Positions 24,001 through 36,500 of a DNA stretch of 64,000 nucleotides are shown piece after piece. The DNA is taken from assembly GCA_004794785.1 (NCBI GenBank), contig SJOL01001303.1, forward strand, positions 1 through 64,000, in the 5' to 3' direction. Position numbers and translations under genes: made by a program. Below the pieces are notes generated by a model. That model ran no database searches. It saw only the letters and a list, made by a program, of their open reading frames with translations, and was not told where the DNA came from. Position 1 is the first letter of the stretch. Each line of letters begins with the position of its first letter. This DNA comes from Opisthorchis felineus. Lineage: Eukaryota; Platyhelminthes; Trematoda; Opisthorchiida; Opisthorchiidae.

Positions 24001-27000
24001 GTTTGCGCGCACCACCTCAAGCTGCCGTGATTTTTCTGACTGGCACGTGCGTGTGTCAAAAACACCATAAGGTATCCGATTTAGCGGACTTTTAATATGA
24101 AAGTTTGTATGCGGCTGGCAGACAGTATACTTAATGACTGAATTCACGTTATTCCGCTGAGATGTTACTTCGTTAGGTGTGCAGGTTTTTTGTGTGGAAT
24201 CACATGGAGCCTCAGATCGAAACTTAATGAATCGAGTAAGCGAAATAATGGCAATCTTTTTTCAATGTTTCTCATGCAGGTATTCGTGGTGTCCTTTCGG
24301 CCAACTCATTTGTTGAAGAATTAGGTGGCCGCATGAGTTGGTGAAATACTGCTGGACGCCGAGTAAATATATAACTTTCGGGACTGACAGAGGACATATT
24401 AGTGCGTACATGCCACCACCAATCGTTACCGAAATAGGAATTCCCGTTCCAAGATTCACTAAACTGATTGCTCGCTGTGAGTCGTAGGATGAGGCATTGC
24501 GCCTTCGATTTTCGAGGTCCCGTTACCAGAAAAATACAACACTATACGGTTCTCACAGTTTTCGATCCGGACAATAATTTAAACATGAATAACTGAACAG
24601 CTCATTGCTCACCGGAATAACTGAATGTTTTGATTCCACAGTAGCGAACACAATGCTGTTGCAGTCCGACCGGGATGACCACCAACAATAATATCATTAC
24701 CACCCGGAGCATACCCAACTGGATGGCATAAGTGCTGCTTGGTGGACAAATCCCAAGTTCACAGACACTCACACTCCCTGGCTAATAAGCTGGTTGAAGG
24801 AGCCGAATACCCAAGAAGAGGACACGATACTAAAATGCTCGGTTATGCATTCTCAAATGACAGAGCAAGCGTGGACCAAAGCGACTAGGTGACCAATAGA
24901 TTCTGTATCTGTAGATGGATCGCTTCGATGAGTCAGCTGCGTGAAACGGGCACAGAAGGCACCGGACTCAGTCTGCTTCATTGGACCAACAGGTAACTGT
25001 GAGTAAATACAGAAACAGGTACTCGTATGACGTTTATCAGGATTCTGTACGAAAAACGTAGCATTCCTTGAGTCGCTTCGTTAATCCGCGTTCTCCCTTA
25101 AGTTCCACGCTGCGCAAAACGCTCACGCAGAGAAGCCACGCTGTTTTGGTGTCATATGGGGGCAAGCCATTATTCCTTCTCATAAATACTTGTCTTTTCC
25201 TTAGATTGGACAAAAAATAGGTGCCATCTTTCAAAAAAATGTTCATGGCGCGTACGCCAGCTCATGCATATGTCAAGATGCAGGTTCAGCCATCGGTAAC
25301 ACCCAGGAGACTAAGATCCTTCGATAGTGTGTACCGTGAGTGACCACCTGTGTCACATGATGAGACCTCGATTTATCATTCGTCTGAAGAGAGACAGCGA
25401 CGACTGCAAACTGTGAATCAAGCTTGACTTCAGAAAAAAACGCCGTTGATGTCAATGTCCGTGCGATGACTGTCCACGAAGTACCATCTTTTCCTGTCTG
25501 AGACTGTAGCGCAACCAGTGTAGTTCCGCGAACAAGATCGAAAAATCGGACAGCAGAAACTACTATTTTCCTTTGGTCGAAAGTTGATAAATATTATGAC
25601 TGCTGGTGTTTTGTCACGTAACTGGAGAGTAAATCGTGAGATGGAAAGAAGAACATGTGGTTTAACAGTGCCGTAATTAATTATTTGTGCTTCCGATCGA
25701 CACTTGTTTGCACAACGGTGGCGTACTAATTTGGGTTCCAAAGTGAACCTTGCAATAGCACAGTTTCAACTGCAGTACGTTGGTCATATATATTGTCTAG
25801 ACTCGTGAAAGTTCAACATGAGTTCATTTCTCCCCGTTCAGAAAGAGATAGAAACGGCTCAAACCCTCAGATTCCAAAAGTGTGATATTGCACCAAGTAC
25901 TGTGACACCATAACAATGTTTGTGCGTCGAATTGCGTTGGGGTCACCTTTCCTTTGGTATCAGCTAGTCCGCCTGAACCAACACAAAGAATTTGTCAAGC
26001 ACTCAGATTTTTCTGAAACGGAACTGAAAAAGAATGGTATCATGCTACGACTTCTGCTGAGCAGGTATGGCACTTCCGCCAGCATTCCGAACTAAACGAT
26101 CATAAGTGGTATAAGGAACAGAATTTGACCAATGGAACCTGGAATATCACTGAAAATGTTTAGTTGAAATTCATCCAACCCAGCTCATCTTAACAAAACC
26201 CCCAACTCAGGAAATAGTTTTCGGGTCTAGGAGTGAACCCGAATCGCTGCATCTTTTTCAAGCCAATCTACGGAGAGCCATACACGATCTGATGGTCCTT
26301 TACCGATGATCTACATCACTTTGCCATTGGATTGATCAATCCAATAGACACCGATGAGTTTAGGGATACACTGTTTTGTACTGTCCAGTAGCCACTACCA
26401 ACCTTCTTCAGGCCTGGTTTGTCTTCTGCCTAAGTCGAAAGCATTGGAATACAAGGACTGAATTCAACCACACAGTAACGTTGTGTAACGAGACAGAAGA
26501 CTATAATGTTGTTAAGGTTGAACAAGCGTGGGAAAATTCCCACCCAACATGGATTATAGAGGCAAGAAAAGTAGGATTTGAGCAGGATGCTGACTGAAAT
26601 GTGGGCATGACATGTGGTCATCCCTACTGGTCTTTTGAGTAAAAGAAACATAAGGCTCGTCTGTGAAAAACCCGAACCCGGAGGTAGCGGCCAAATAAAG
26701 GCTCACATACGGCAATTTATGTAACGAACCTACGATCAATGACTCCCTGGCAAACGCGATAGTCTGGCTACGTACGCCAATCGCAACAGTCAGCCGATCA
26801 CCTTTACAAAACGAGACCGCCTCCTTGCTTCCAGTTGGCAAAGTGGACAAGATCATGGGTCTCTATATAGATGATCCAGGTCCGAGCCCCATGCGGATAT
26901 TGGTTACGAGAACTCTCTCCGTAATCCTTACATACACTGTGTGAGAAACAGACAGAAGAAACCTAAACTCTGAAAACGGTGGAATTTTTGTGTTTTAAAG

Positions 27001-27423
27001 CCAAAATATAACAAGCATACCATATACCTAAGAGTTTGACAGTTTCTGCCCAAAGTGGGCTCAGGGAGAGAGAGAGAGAGTGAGTGAAAAATAAAACACA
27101 CGGTAAAATAGCAAGATAATATTGCTTTTCTGTAATAGGATGGATTGTCTTCAATTAATCAAGTAGAAATAAGCGTGTCACAAATGAAAAAGTAAGGAAA
27201 CAGTTCCGCTACATTACATACAACGCGCAGCAGCCGCAAGTGATCGGTAACGTGGAATGTAGAGCAGAATTCGCAAGGCACATGATACGCACGTCGTGTT
27301 TGCTTTCTAGCGCACCTAAAACAAACGTAGATCGATCGCGTGGTACTGATTACTCTTCGGATGAAGAAAATAACGGGAACGGATTAACTCCTTGGGTCCA
27401 CGGACAGGGAGGCGATATATATC
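21068..27423. other. No recognised gene (3' flank of the syntaxin gene)
   Basis: About 6.4 kb without a recognisable host gene or repeat protein. A 143-codon frame at 21,528-21,959 (minus) and an open plus-strand stretch at about 26,730-26,945 have no motif I can assign. A GA-rich run lies at 27,065-27,090. The 3' UTR of the distal syntaxin terminal exon must extend into this region, but I see no convincing poly(A) signal close to the stop codon. Confidence 0.5.
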
Positions 27424-27501
27424 TCAGCGCAAAGTTGTGGCCAGTATGACTGCCAATATGATTAACAAGAGAATGACGACTCCAGCGATAATCAGCTGCA
27501 T
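27424..27501 (-). CDS. STX1: Syntaxin alternative terminal exon B (membrane anchor)
   Basis: Distal last exon. After a TATCTAG acceptor it reads in phase 0 for 25 codons to TGA at 27,424-27,426. It encodes an almost uninterrupted hydrophobic segment ([18 protein letters not shown]) followed by ATTLR, so the lumenal or extracellular tail is only a few residues. It joins in frame after ...KKSRK of the 47,000-47,110 exon, as in other syntaxins, where basic residues precede the anchor. It differs from exon A in lacking cysteine and the Gly-Gly pair. No transcript evidence is available, so its use is inferred from its frame, acceptor and composition. Confidence 0.8.
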   Translation of the reverse strand: MQLIIAGVVILLLIILAVILATTLR

Positions 27502-30500
27502 CTAGATAGATGGAAAAAAAAACAAAGAATAGAAAGTTCATCGGTCTGATTCTCCTAAACGGGAGGGCTGCAATGAGTGGTAGCATTTAAAGTTTACCAG
27601 GAACTTCCCGTCGGATTTTCTTACGCGTCAATGGACCGGGGTAGCAGAATCAAAGAGAGCGGCGCGGAGTCCGCTGCCCATAAATTGATAGAGTTATTAT
27701 CTACTGTGAAAATTCTATTGATCTCTAGGCAGACCAAAGCAAACTTGAAATATCCGCAGACTAGTACGCGCTTTATTGCAGCTTGAATCAGTTACTGAAG
27801 GTTAGCAGGGTCTCTGAAATTCAGTCTAAACTCACCAGATACTGCACAACCAACGAGGTCCATGAAAACCGATGGGTTCAAGTGGAACACAAGAAGCTCC
27901 TTGGAGGAGATTCGGGATCAGTTGACATACGCACAATTGGGTTGGGGTAGGGTCATCAATTCGGGGGTATAGTAGCAATGTAAATTACTGCCACTGAGAT
28001 CAAACTCAATCATCACGGGCGCCCATGTTGAAACGAGACAAACGCTCTACTTATTGACGGATTTATTAATAAGCGGAGAACGATACAGGTAAATAAACCT
28101 CTAGTGAACCGAATCAACGAACGTTTTAAATACCCAAGCAAGAAGTATTCACACTGCTCGCGAGGTCACAAAGCTGAGATCAACCGCAGCGGCAACGTAG
28201 TGGGGATAGGTGCAATAAATACATTTTGTAAAGTGAACGGGGAAAGGGGAGAATGGCACGATAAGTAGTAATAATCACAACGTCGTGAGACAACATAATA
28301 GATCGGTTAGGATATGGGATATCGTTTTATATTGAAGCAGCGCTGATAACTCGAACAGCTACCAAGCGTGCAGTGAAATACAGATGTGATCGCAAAGAGC
28401 CTATTGAGCATGCATGAGACTAGGTATCCATGGGATAAACCGTGTCACGGGTAGACCGGAAAGAGAGAAGTAATCTTTGGGTCCAAAAAAGTTGCTTATT
28501 TTATTGCAAGAATAATCGAATGAAGGATGGATTTGTATAATGTTCGGTTAACACAGGTTGTAGGTGGTATGGAGTTGGATTCCTTTACAAAGAGCAATTT
28601 CGAAGAAGTATGGTTATCCAATTACAATAACGAGCTGTCTCAGCAAAACTGATCCAGCACAGAATTTCGTCCAAGAGAAGACAGCATGGGAGTAAGTCAA
28701 ATGCGGTCACATTCTGCAGCCAGCTTACTTGTGATCACTTATGCAACCTTTGGATCAGGCGATTACGTTCCCTTTTTGAGGACACCAATGCACTCTCTGC
28801 TATGCAAGGTTGTTTGTCTAGTGTATCCATGATTATCCAGTCGGGATTCCAAATAAATTTCCTTCCTATTTGCCAATCCTACGCAAAAATTCAACGACAG
28901 AAACTTCGAATTCACCCGAACACTTCTAGGCTCCTTTTGAATTTGATAGGAGACTCGTGCTTAAAGAGCCTTCGGGAAACTACTCACAAGGTTGCTGAAA
29001 ACTCTTCAGCATATACTACTACTACTAATACAGAATACTACTCATGAGATCGGTTAAAACCAGGTTATTTTGCAGGTGAATATATAATTCCGCCGGCATG
29101 TAGCATTGTTCAGGAAAACGGGAAATCGGGAAGCGCTTGCTGGAGGGGTACTTTTTGAAGAAATATCAATGCTCTGCTATAGAGTGCAACATAAATGCGC
29201 GCAAACATCACCGTAACTGTACAGTACTGTACAACCGAGTCATTATCAACGTCTTCATTCAAGTCAAACGTTTTCACTGGTAAGTCCTGACGTTAATGTG
29301 TACTATACTCCTAAATACAACGGTCGTCCTTCTGAATCCGAAACGGATTTCCAAATATTCTTCTTATCGAAGGCCGTTAGGTGATAGTTCAAGGCCTAAA
29401 TCATAAAAAATATATTTGGAGCGGTGATATCGGCGTATCACAAAACTGCTGTTCGCAGAATCCAACTTCAACATGGAATGAGGAGCTGTTGTACGGGTGA
29501 CTCGTCAAACCGGACACCACAACACGTAAAAAAACACGGAGTTTGCACCGAGTGGCCAAATGCATATCAAGCACGGTTTATTGACAGGGTGCATTCGGAC
29601 CATTGTACAGACAGCACACATGGAGAGAAGTAATCATGTGCATAGATTACTTTTCAGATCAACGAGCGACTGGTGCAGCGGCACTCTAGCCTACCACGAC
29701 AATCTGTACTGAGGGAACTAGTTTTTCGCAAAGGGTTTCCTCATTCCCGGTCGATCTGTTTGAGATTACTGGGATAGACTTTTTCGATTTGCACGGAATT
29801 GACCGAATTGACGGAGAGCATGCATAGAGGAGTTTACAGCAGTGACACAATGGGTGCTGGGGTTTTCTGATGAGTCATCGCCATGCAAAAGACCGATAAT
29901 ACTTAATAAAGTCATATGAGCGCTCATAACCATTTTGATTGTACCAGTGGCTTGCGAGCAACACATCTGTCTTGATGCAAAACAACCATATTAAATCAGC
30001 TAACACCAGTAGCGGAGCTCGATGACGTTGCATTTTGTTTTCCTGTGCGTAGATTCTGAACTGATGTGTACAACTTGAATTGAGCCATCGGTTGTTATCC
30101 AATACTGAGTACCTTATTTTTCAACCGCAAGAGACTCTAGACTGTGTAAGCCAATACAGTAAACTTACAATCAGCAGTCAAGCGTAAGGCTACACGGTGG
30201 CCAGGTGCACTGCACTTTAGCAGGAACAAGTACATAGTCATTGTGAACTTTGACTATAAAATACCAGCCGCATCACTATTAGTCTCATCAACTCTATCGA
30301 TCAGTGATTAAAAGCTGCCTAGGTTCTACGGATCAATGCAGCCATACCGCTAGTTGGTTGAATAAGAGTGAAACCATTTACTGAACGGTACCAAAGTTCC
30401 AGAGTACCGCACATGATACATGAGATCCATTTATATGAAATATACTATTGACACTGACTGTCTGATTCAGTGCATTATGAAGTTTGGAAAAATGCGCGTA

Positions 30501-33500
30501 GGTTTATGAATAATTTAACCATATCAATATACAATGACGTCTGGGATAATGGGGCCTTGTGAACAAAAGTTTCAGTATCCAGAGGGGTTAAATTAACCTC
30601 GTCAACTGATTCCGTTCGCCAGTGCGTTAGCAGCTGTCGCATTTAGTAATCCGACAACAGTTCATCTGCGTTATAATACCAACCTCCGTTTGCCCAAGAA
30701 GGTGCCGGTAACCGAAGACGTTATAGCATGGTACGGCCTTGAGGACATCCCTTGTTGAATCTACGGAGAACGTTATGTTGGCCGAAAAGCAAATATAAAC
30801 CTGCAATACGACTTCGTATGCGGCACTTTAAAAATAGCTATTTTCATCGGCAATGACTTCCCACAAAATTTTGTCAGTATTGTTTTGCATGGTGTGAACT
30901 ATTACCGTGTCAAAGAAGGTATACGAATCCCAGCGACGACCCCAGTTCGTAAAAATGTCAGTACATGCTTGAAATGAATCATATCAGTACTAACGGGTTC
31001 TCTTCACTTATTAAGTAACTGAGGAGGGCGTTCAGTAAGCTTACAAAACATTACGCCAGACAGATGATAACGACTGATCAGCCTGGGAATCAACAGACTG
31101 AAAAGATCTAGCTAGATAAGGACCACTGCAACAAATCTAGCGTGAAATTTGGCCCGCAGTAACGTAACCATGCGTAAAAGTTACCAGGTTGTTTTAAAAT
31201 TCACCTCAACAAGCTCAATCTTAAGTTGTTAAACCTATTAAATCCATCTATCACATTTACTGCCATTAATTACTGCACTTTCAAGGATAGCATAGCACCA
31301 GAAGTGTCTAAGAAGATGTGCCAGACAAACTTTGTGATTCCGGTTGTCTATCGCACTTGCCGCTTAAATAGCATGCAGACATTCACAACGAACCAACATT
31401 TGTTCTGCTCAGTCATTGTCCCTCAACAGAAAATGTGGCTACTGTAAAATCCGCGCCGATGCAAGGAACCATGAGGTTAGCACCAAAAGCATATACTTCA
31501 GTTATTTTGAAGCAGTGTATAGACGAGCTCCTTAATTGAGTGACAAGCACCCTGTGAACTGGCATCAACTTGCAAATCGCTGACCTCGCCCCACAATAGA
31601 TGCTGTTTGCTACTTCGTACACTCTGTTATACCATTACCAGATGTAAACGCCAAAGCTGTAAGTCTGTTGTTCATCGACTACAGAAGTCCTTTTTGTAGC
31701 ATTGCTGCTGCAAAATTCGACCAATCCAGCTGGTGAACAGGGCGTCGCCAAGCCAGTTGACGGCCACGTGTCAAACCACAGTGTGGATGGTTGATTCCGT
31801 GCCATTTAACAGTGGGGTGTCATATTTCTTTCTTCTCCTCCGAACGCCCGCTGTTCATTTCAGCCAGTGCGAGAATGCTGGTGACGGTGATTGACTTAGG
31901 CCAGCATGAGTGTACAGTCCATCGGCGGTGACAGACGATAGTGAATGAAATTGCTAGCAGGTCAGGAGAAAACTCCCTATCTTTCATTGACTCAAAATAC
32001 CTGGATGCTTTCTTCGCTATCATCATTCAACATTAGAACGGCCTGTTTAGTATCTTCCAACTCATCATGTTTCTCGGCTGGAAGACGCCTTCGGAGACAG
32101 TGAAATTTTAGAGTCTCGGTATACCATTGAAAGGTCTACTGAGGTCACTTGTATGAGGATGCTCAGGGGTCGCTTGGATCTGCAAAACGCTAACAGTTTA
32201 CGGTAGAATTTGGACTTACGAAACTACCTACATAATTTCAATATATTGCACAGGTCTATTACAGGGAATTGGTTGGAGCTACCAATCAAATCCTGAAAGG
32301 AAATCTTACTAAAGAAGCACCTCAGTGAGTTATCTACGTCACCGTCAAGTGGCTGAATTCTGGCAACCATATTGGTAGTAGGCCTTCGATCCTCATCCCT
32401 TCAACATGCGCAGGATCGCAGTATTGAAGTAAATAACCAGAGTCAAGTCACAGGTTCAAAGAAGCAAGATCAAGCGGGTAAATGCGGATAAACTGCCTGA
32501 TCAGGAGTGTCCATTGACAAGTCGGTAAAATAAGCTGTAGGAAAGCTCAATGACTGGTTTTCTGTTCGCCTTAAAACTCGGTCAGCGTGGTAAATTATAC
32601 ACGTGGTCTGAAGAAGCTTTTGTGCTAAAATCGAAACGTTGCCCAGCACTAAATTCCCCGATTGTTGGCCACAGCTATATCACAAACATACACACTCACG
32701 TTCTTCTGTACCTGTGGGGACATGAGGCACGACCTTAGTCAACTCAAAAGTGCACGCGAGTGGAATAAATGGTCGATACAAAATTTCAGAATCTTCGTTC
32801 GACTCTAGCGGAAACTATAGGTTAGTCGTCCTCACGTGATGACCGAAGCACCTTGGTCGAACTGGTTGATTCCCTTGCGATTAGCACTAGAATGACAATA
32901 GGACATTTACACTCACTTGAAACTGAATAACTCTTTTCGCTGTTGAAAGGAGTTTTTCCGCTACTTATCCATATTACGCTTTAAGTCATGCGAACGCTTA
33001 CAGATGGTGGGAATGTTGCGATCGTCATATCAGAAAACGAAGAGTAATCTGCTAGGTCACAGGTAATGGCGGGGCCTATGAAGGCGTCATTAGTTTGTTG
33101 ATCACTACGCGGGGCATGTAACGGGTTTGTTCACCGAGTGAATACTATACGGCGTAAACCGCGGTGAAATTTACTACATTGAGGCTCCTAGGCAGCTTGT
33201 GACAGGCAATGATTGAGTGGGATACTTCATCGTGCCATTTGCAGATGGCCACAGTATACTTAGAGGTGAATGAAAGTTCCTCCTTCTCATCATCATCAGA
33301 TGTCAACTGTGAGCAATTGGTGGTCGTTCTGGCCTACAGACTTGGGTACTGATGCATGAGAGGATTGAGCGGTTTGGTCGGTTATTGCAGGTGAGTGTTG
33401 TAGTGTAAATTCAAACAGGATGGCGCATTGGTCACCCCACTCGCATGGCATTAAGGCAAAATCGTTTGATATGGTTTCTTTTATAGATGTGTGCGTTTGG

Positions 33501-36500
33501 TCATAACATGGATACCGAAGAGTGCAGTTGGACGGTAGAACGGAAGTGCAGGAGGTCCTAAGGTGAAGACTCCGATTGGTGCACCCAGTTCGTCTGCCTG
33601 AAACAGCATCAACTGCGCGGTAAAAACGTCCACTGACAGATGCCAGTCTAAGGATTCGTTCAAATCGTAAGTTGCTATCCTCACTGTGGTCATCTGTTGA
33701 ACCGGGTCTGTGAGTCAGTAGGGCAAAAGTCTGTTATTCTTCCCTTCAACGGCATGAATTGTTACACAGCGAGTTTCTGTGGAACCATTGCATCATTATT
33801 CATGAATATCGGCAATAATTTATCACAGAACTCTTTTCGTTTTGGGTAGTTTCAACAAAATGGTATGAAAGGAGGCTCCAGTAAGGCGCGGGTTCTATTT
33901 GGGGGGACATCTAGCCTTCCCCTAAAAAATGAACTTGCAAGATAGTCGGTGATGCTCCATCGAGCCTATGGGTCTTCCGAACGCCCGTCACATTTTTGCT
34001 CATGTGTCCATCCATGAGCCCCAAGTAGCCATATCAAACACTTAAGCGATGGCACCACCGAAAGACAGGGGCTTCTAATGCCGCCTGTGAGAAGGTACAG
34101 ATTAATGTTGGCCCAACTCCCGTAGGCGAACTGTTTATAACGGGTCAGGGCTCCTCCATCGTGAGAACGAAGCCAAAAGCGCCCCGCCAGCAATTTTTTT
34201 CCTTTTTTTACGATCCACGTGTAACTCTTTCAACCTAACATCAAGATACCGTATTCCACGGGATTGAAATGATTGAAACCACCAATGACCAGTAAGTTAT
34301 GACTGAAGCAACGAGATTACATAAGTTTTCGAGCACCTACTGTACCCGTTTCTCTAACGGAACAGAAGATGCAAACTATTGTAAAAACAATGGATGAAAA
34401 TGACACATCTATCAGGTCAGTTGGGGCATGTGGTGGGTAAACGATGTGATAGAGCGTGGGAGCATGATCAACTTTCAGTAAACGTCTTCAGAAAGGTGCA
34501 AATGTTGCACGAGGTGCTCCGTATATTCACATTTAGCTTGACTTGAAATAAAATAAAACCACAGCCGAATTCCCAGTGGCTGACTGCAAAAGACAGGAAG
34601 AACTACAACATCAAGACAAGCACAACAACAAGTACCGGGTCGAAAGGACTGGTGATACGGCTATTTGGTCTGATTGGTGAGCAAAACAATGTTTCCATGA
34701 GGTCAATATCAAACAAGGTTAGATTCGGAAAGCTCTGTAGAAATATATCAAGGGTACGGATGAACGCATTCGAAAACAGATGTCAATGGGAACCAAAATG
34801 TGGTCAAAAGAAATAGACGGATGAACGAAACAGCAAACACATGGTAAGGTCATCGGAACGGAGTCACCAAAATCTGGGAGGATATAGAGAGGTTAACGTG
34901 TATTTAGAAACAAGAAGTAGCAATAAGTAGTTGGACCCTATTTTTTGGTCTCAGCCTAATCGGGTTAGCACTGATGGGTTGAAACTATGAAACAAAGGGT
35001 AATGATGTGTTGTAGTGGGGTGTTTGTGGTCAACCGCCCAGTCAAAAGGAGAGCAATCGTGTTGGTTATACACTAAGCCCCGTGTACAATCGATCGGAGT
35101 GACAAAAATAAAACAGAGAAACGTGTCAATCAGCGGGGCACCAGGCTAGAAATCAGGATGATGAGTAACAACAATATTACACCACCAACCACACAACCAA
35201 TTATGATCTTCATCTAGATAAATGTTGTTAGCACACCGGGGAGAGAGAGAGGAAGGGAGAAACAGTAGACAGATTATCGTTCGTGATGACAAACAAGAAC
35301 AACATGATAGTCAATGGACGCAACTGCGATAGACAGGCTAGCATTCAGAAAACTGAGCGATGATATGTAATTAATAATAACAAAACTAGTGACAAAGGTT
35401 CAGCTGTGGGACCTTTTCGGCGCATAGCTGCCATGCAACTCTATGTGAGCAACGCAAACTCCACGAACGATGCAGATGGCCGGTGATGTCTAATATTTTA
35501 TACTCGGAGGTTTCTCACTAAAAGAACTGAAAAGGTGTCAAATGGCACGTTAGAAAACGAGTTACACCTAAAAGACACTGAGTGAATCGACACGAATGAA
35601 CCGTACGCAAATCAAATAACCACCTCGGAGCAAATAGAGGTGATATCGACACGGACAGATACATGTAATGCGGCATAAATTCGTACCGAGAGGATGGTTG
35701 CTGTCTTCGGAAAAGAGAGAAAAACCCCACTGCTCCCTCTTCTGATTGCACAAATAAAAAAGCTGGAGAGAACATATCAGGGTGTAACCTACTGGCACGT
35801 TCCACGCTACCGTAGACACCACAGAAACGATGCGCCTTTCCATGCAACACATGCTGGTTAGTGAAAACAGGTAGATGGGTAGAGTCGAAACAAGACTGAT
35901 AATCGATACGAAACGTGAAGAGCTAAGGGCATGAGGTTGTTGCGTAGATTTTGGCTTGAAGTCAAGTCACACATGTTTGGAGAGTGTCGAAGCAAAATAT
36001 GTGATCAAAACGAATGACAAAATATCCCACGACGTAAACAGTAGGAAAATGAACATCGACACGTAATATTATGTGCCACTTCAAGCAGAGAACTAACGTG
36101 TTATCCAAATGTGTTGTTTTGGACTTCGAGGTCAATCGATTTCCATAAGGCGGAATGCAACGGAAGAGACCCCATGGACAGCAGCTAGGTTAGATAACGA
36201 TAATCACAGGCAAAGAATGCACAAATGGATGAATGAACTGGCCCATAAGTTTGAAAGCTTACGAACAAATGCAGAGAAAGTTTAAAATAGTTGGGCCAGA
36301 CAGACAAGGGAGAACGCCAATGAAAAGAAAAAGACGTACTCGTTAAGGAGAGGTGGCACTTCCATTGAAGCACTGCTCAAGCAGTTAAAGAACGAAAAAA
36401 TACGGCAATCGACCGATAACTTTCGCAAAGATAAAGTTGGAATCAATATGAGCAGGCTCGATTCCTGAGGACAACAGATGTCACGATGGATCTAGCTGGT

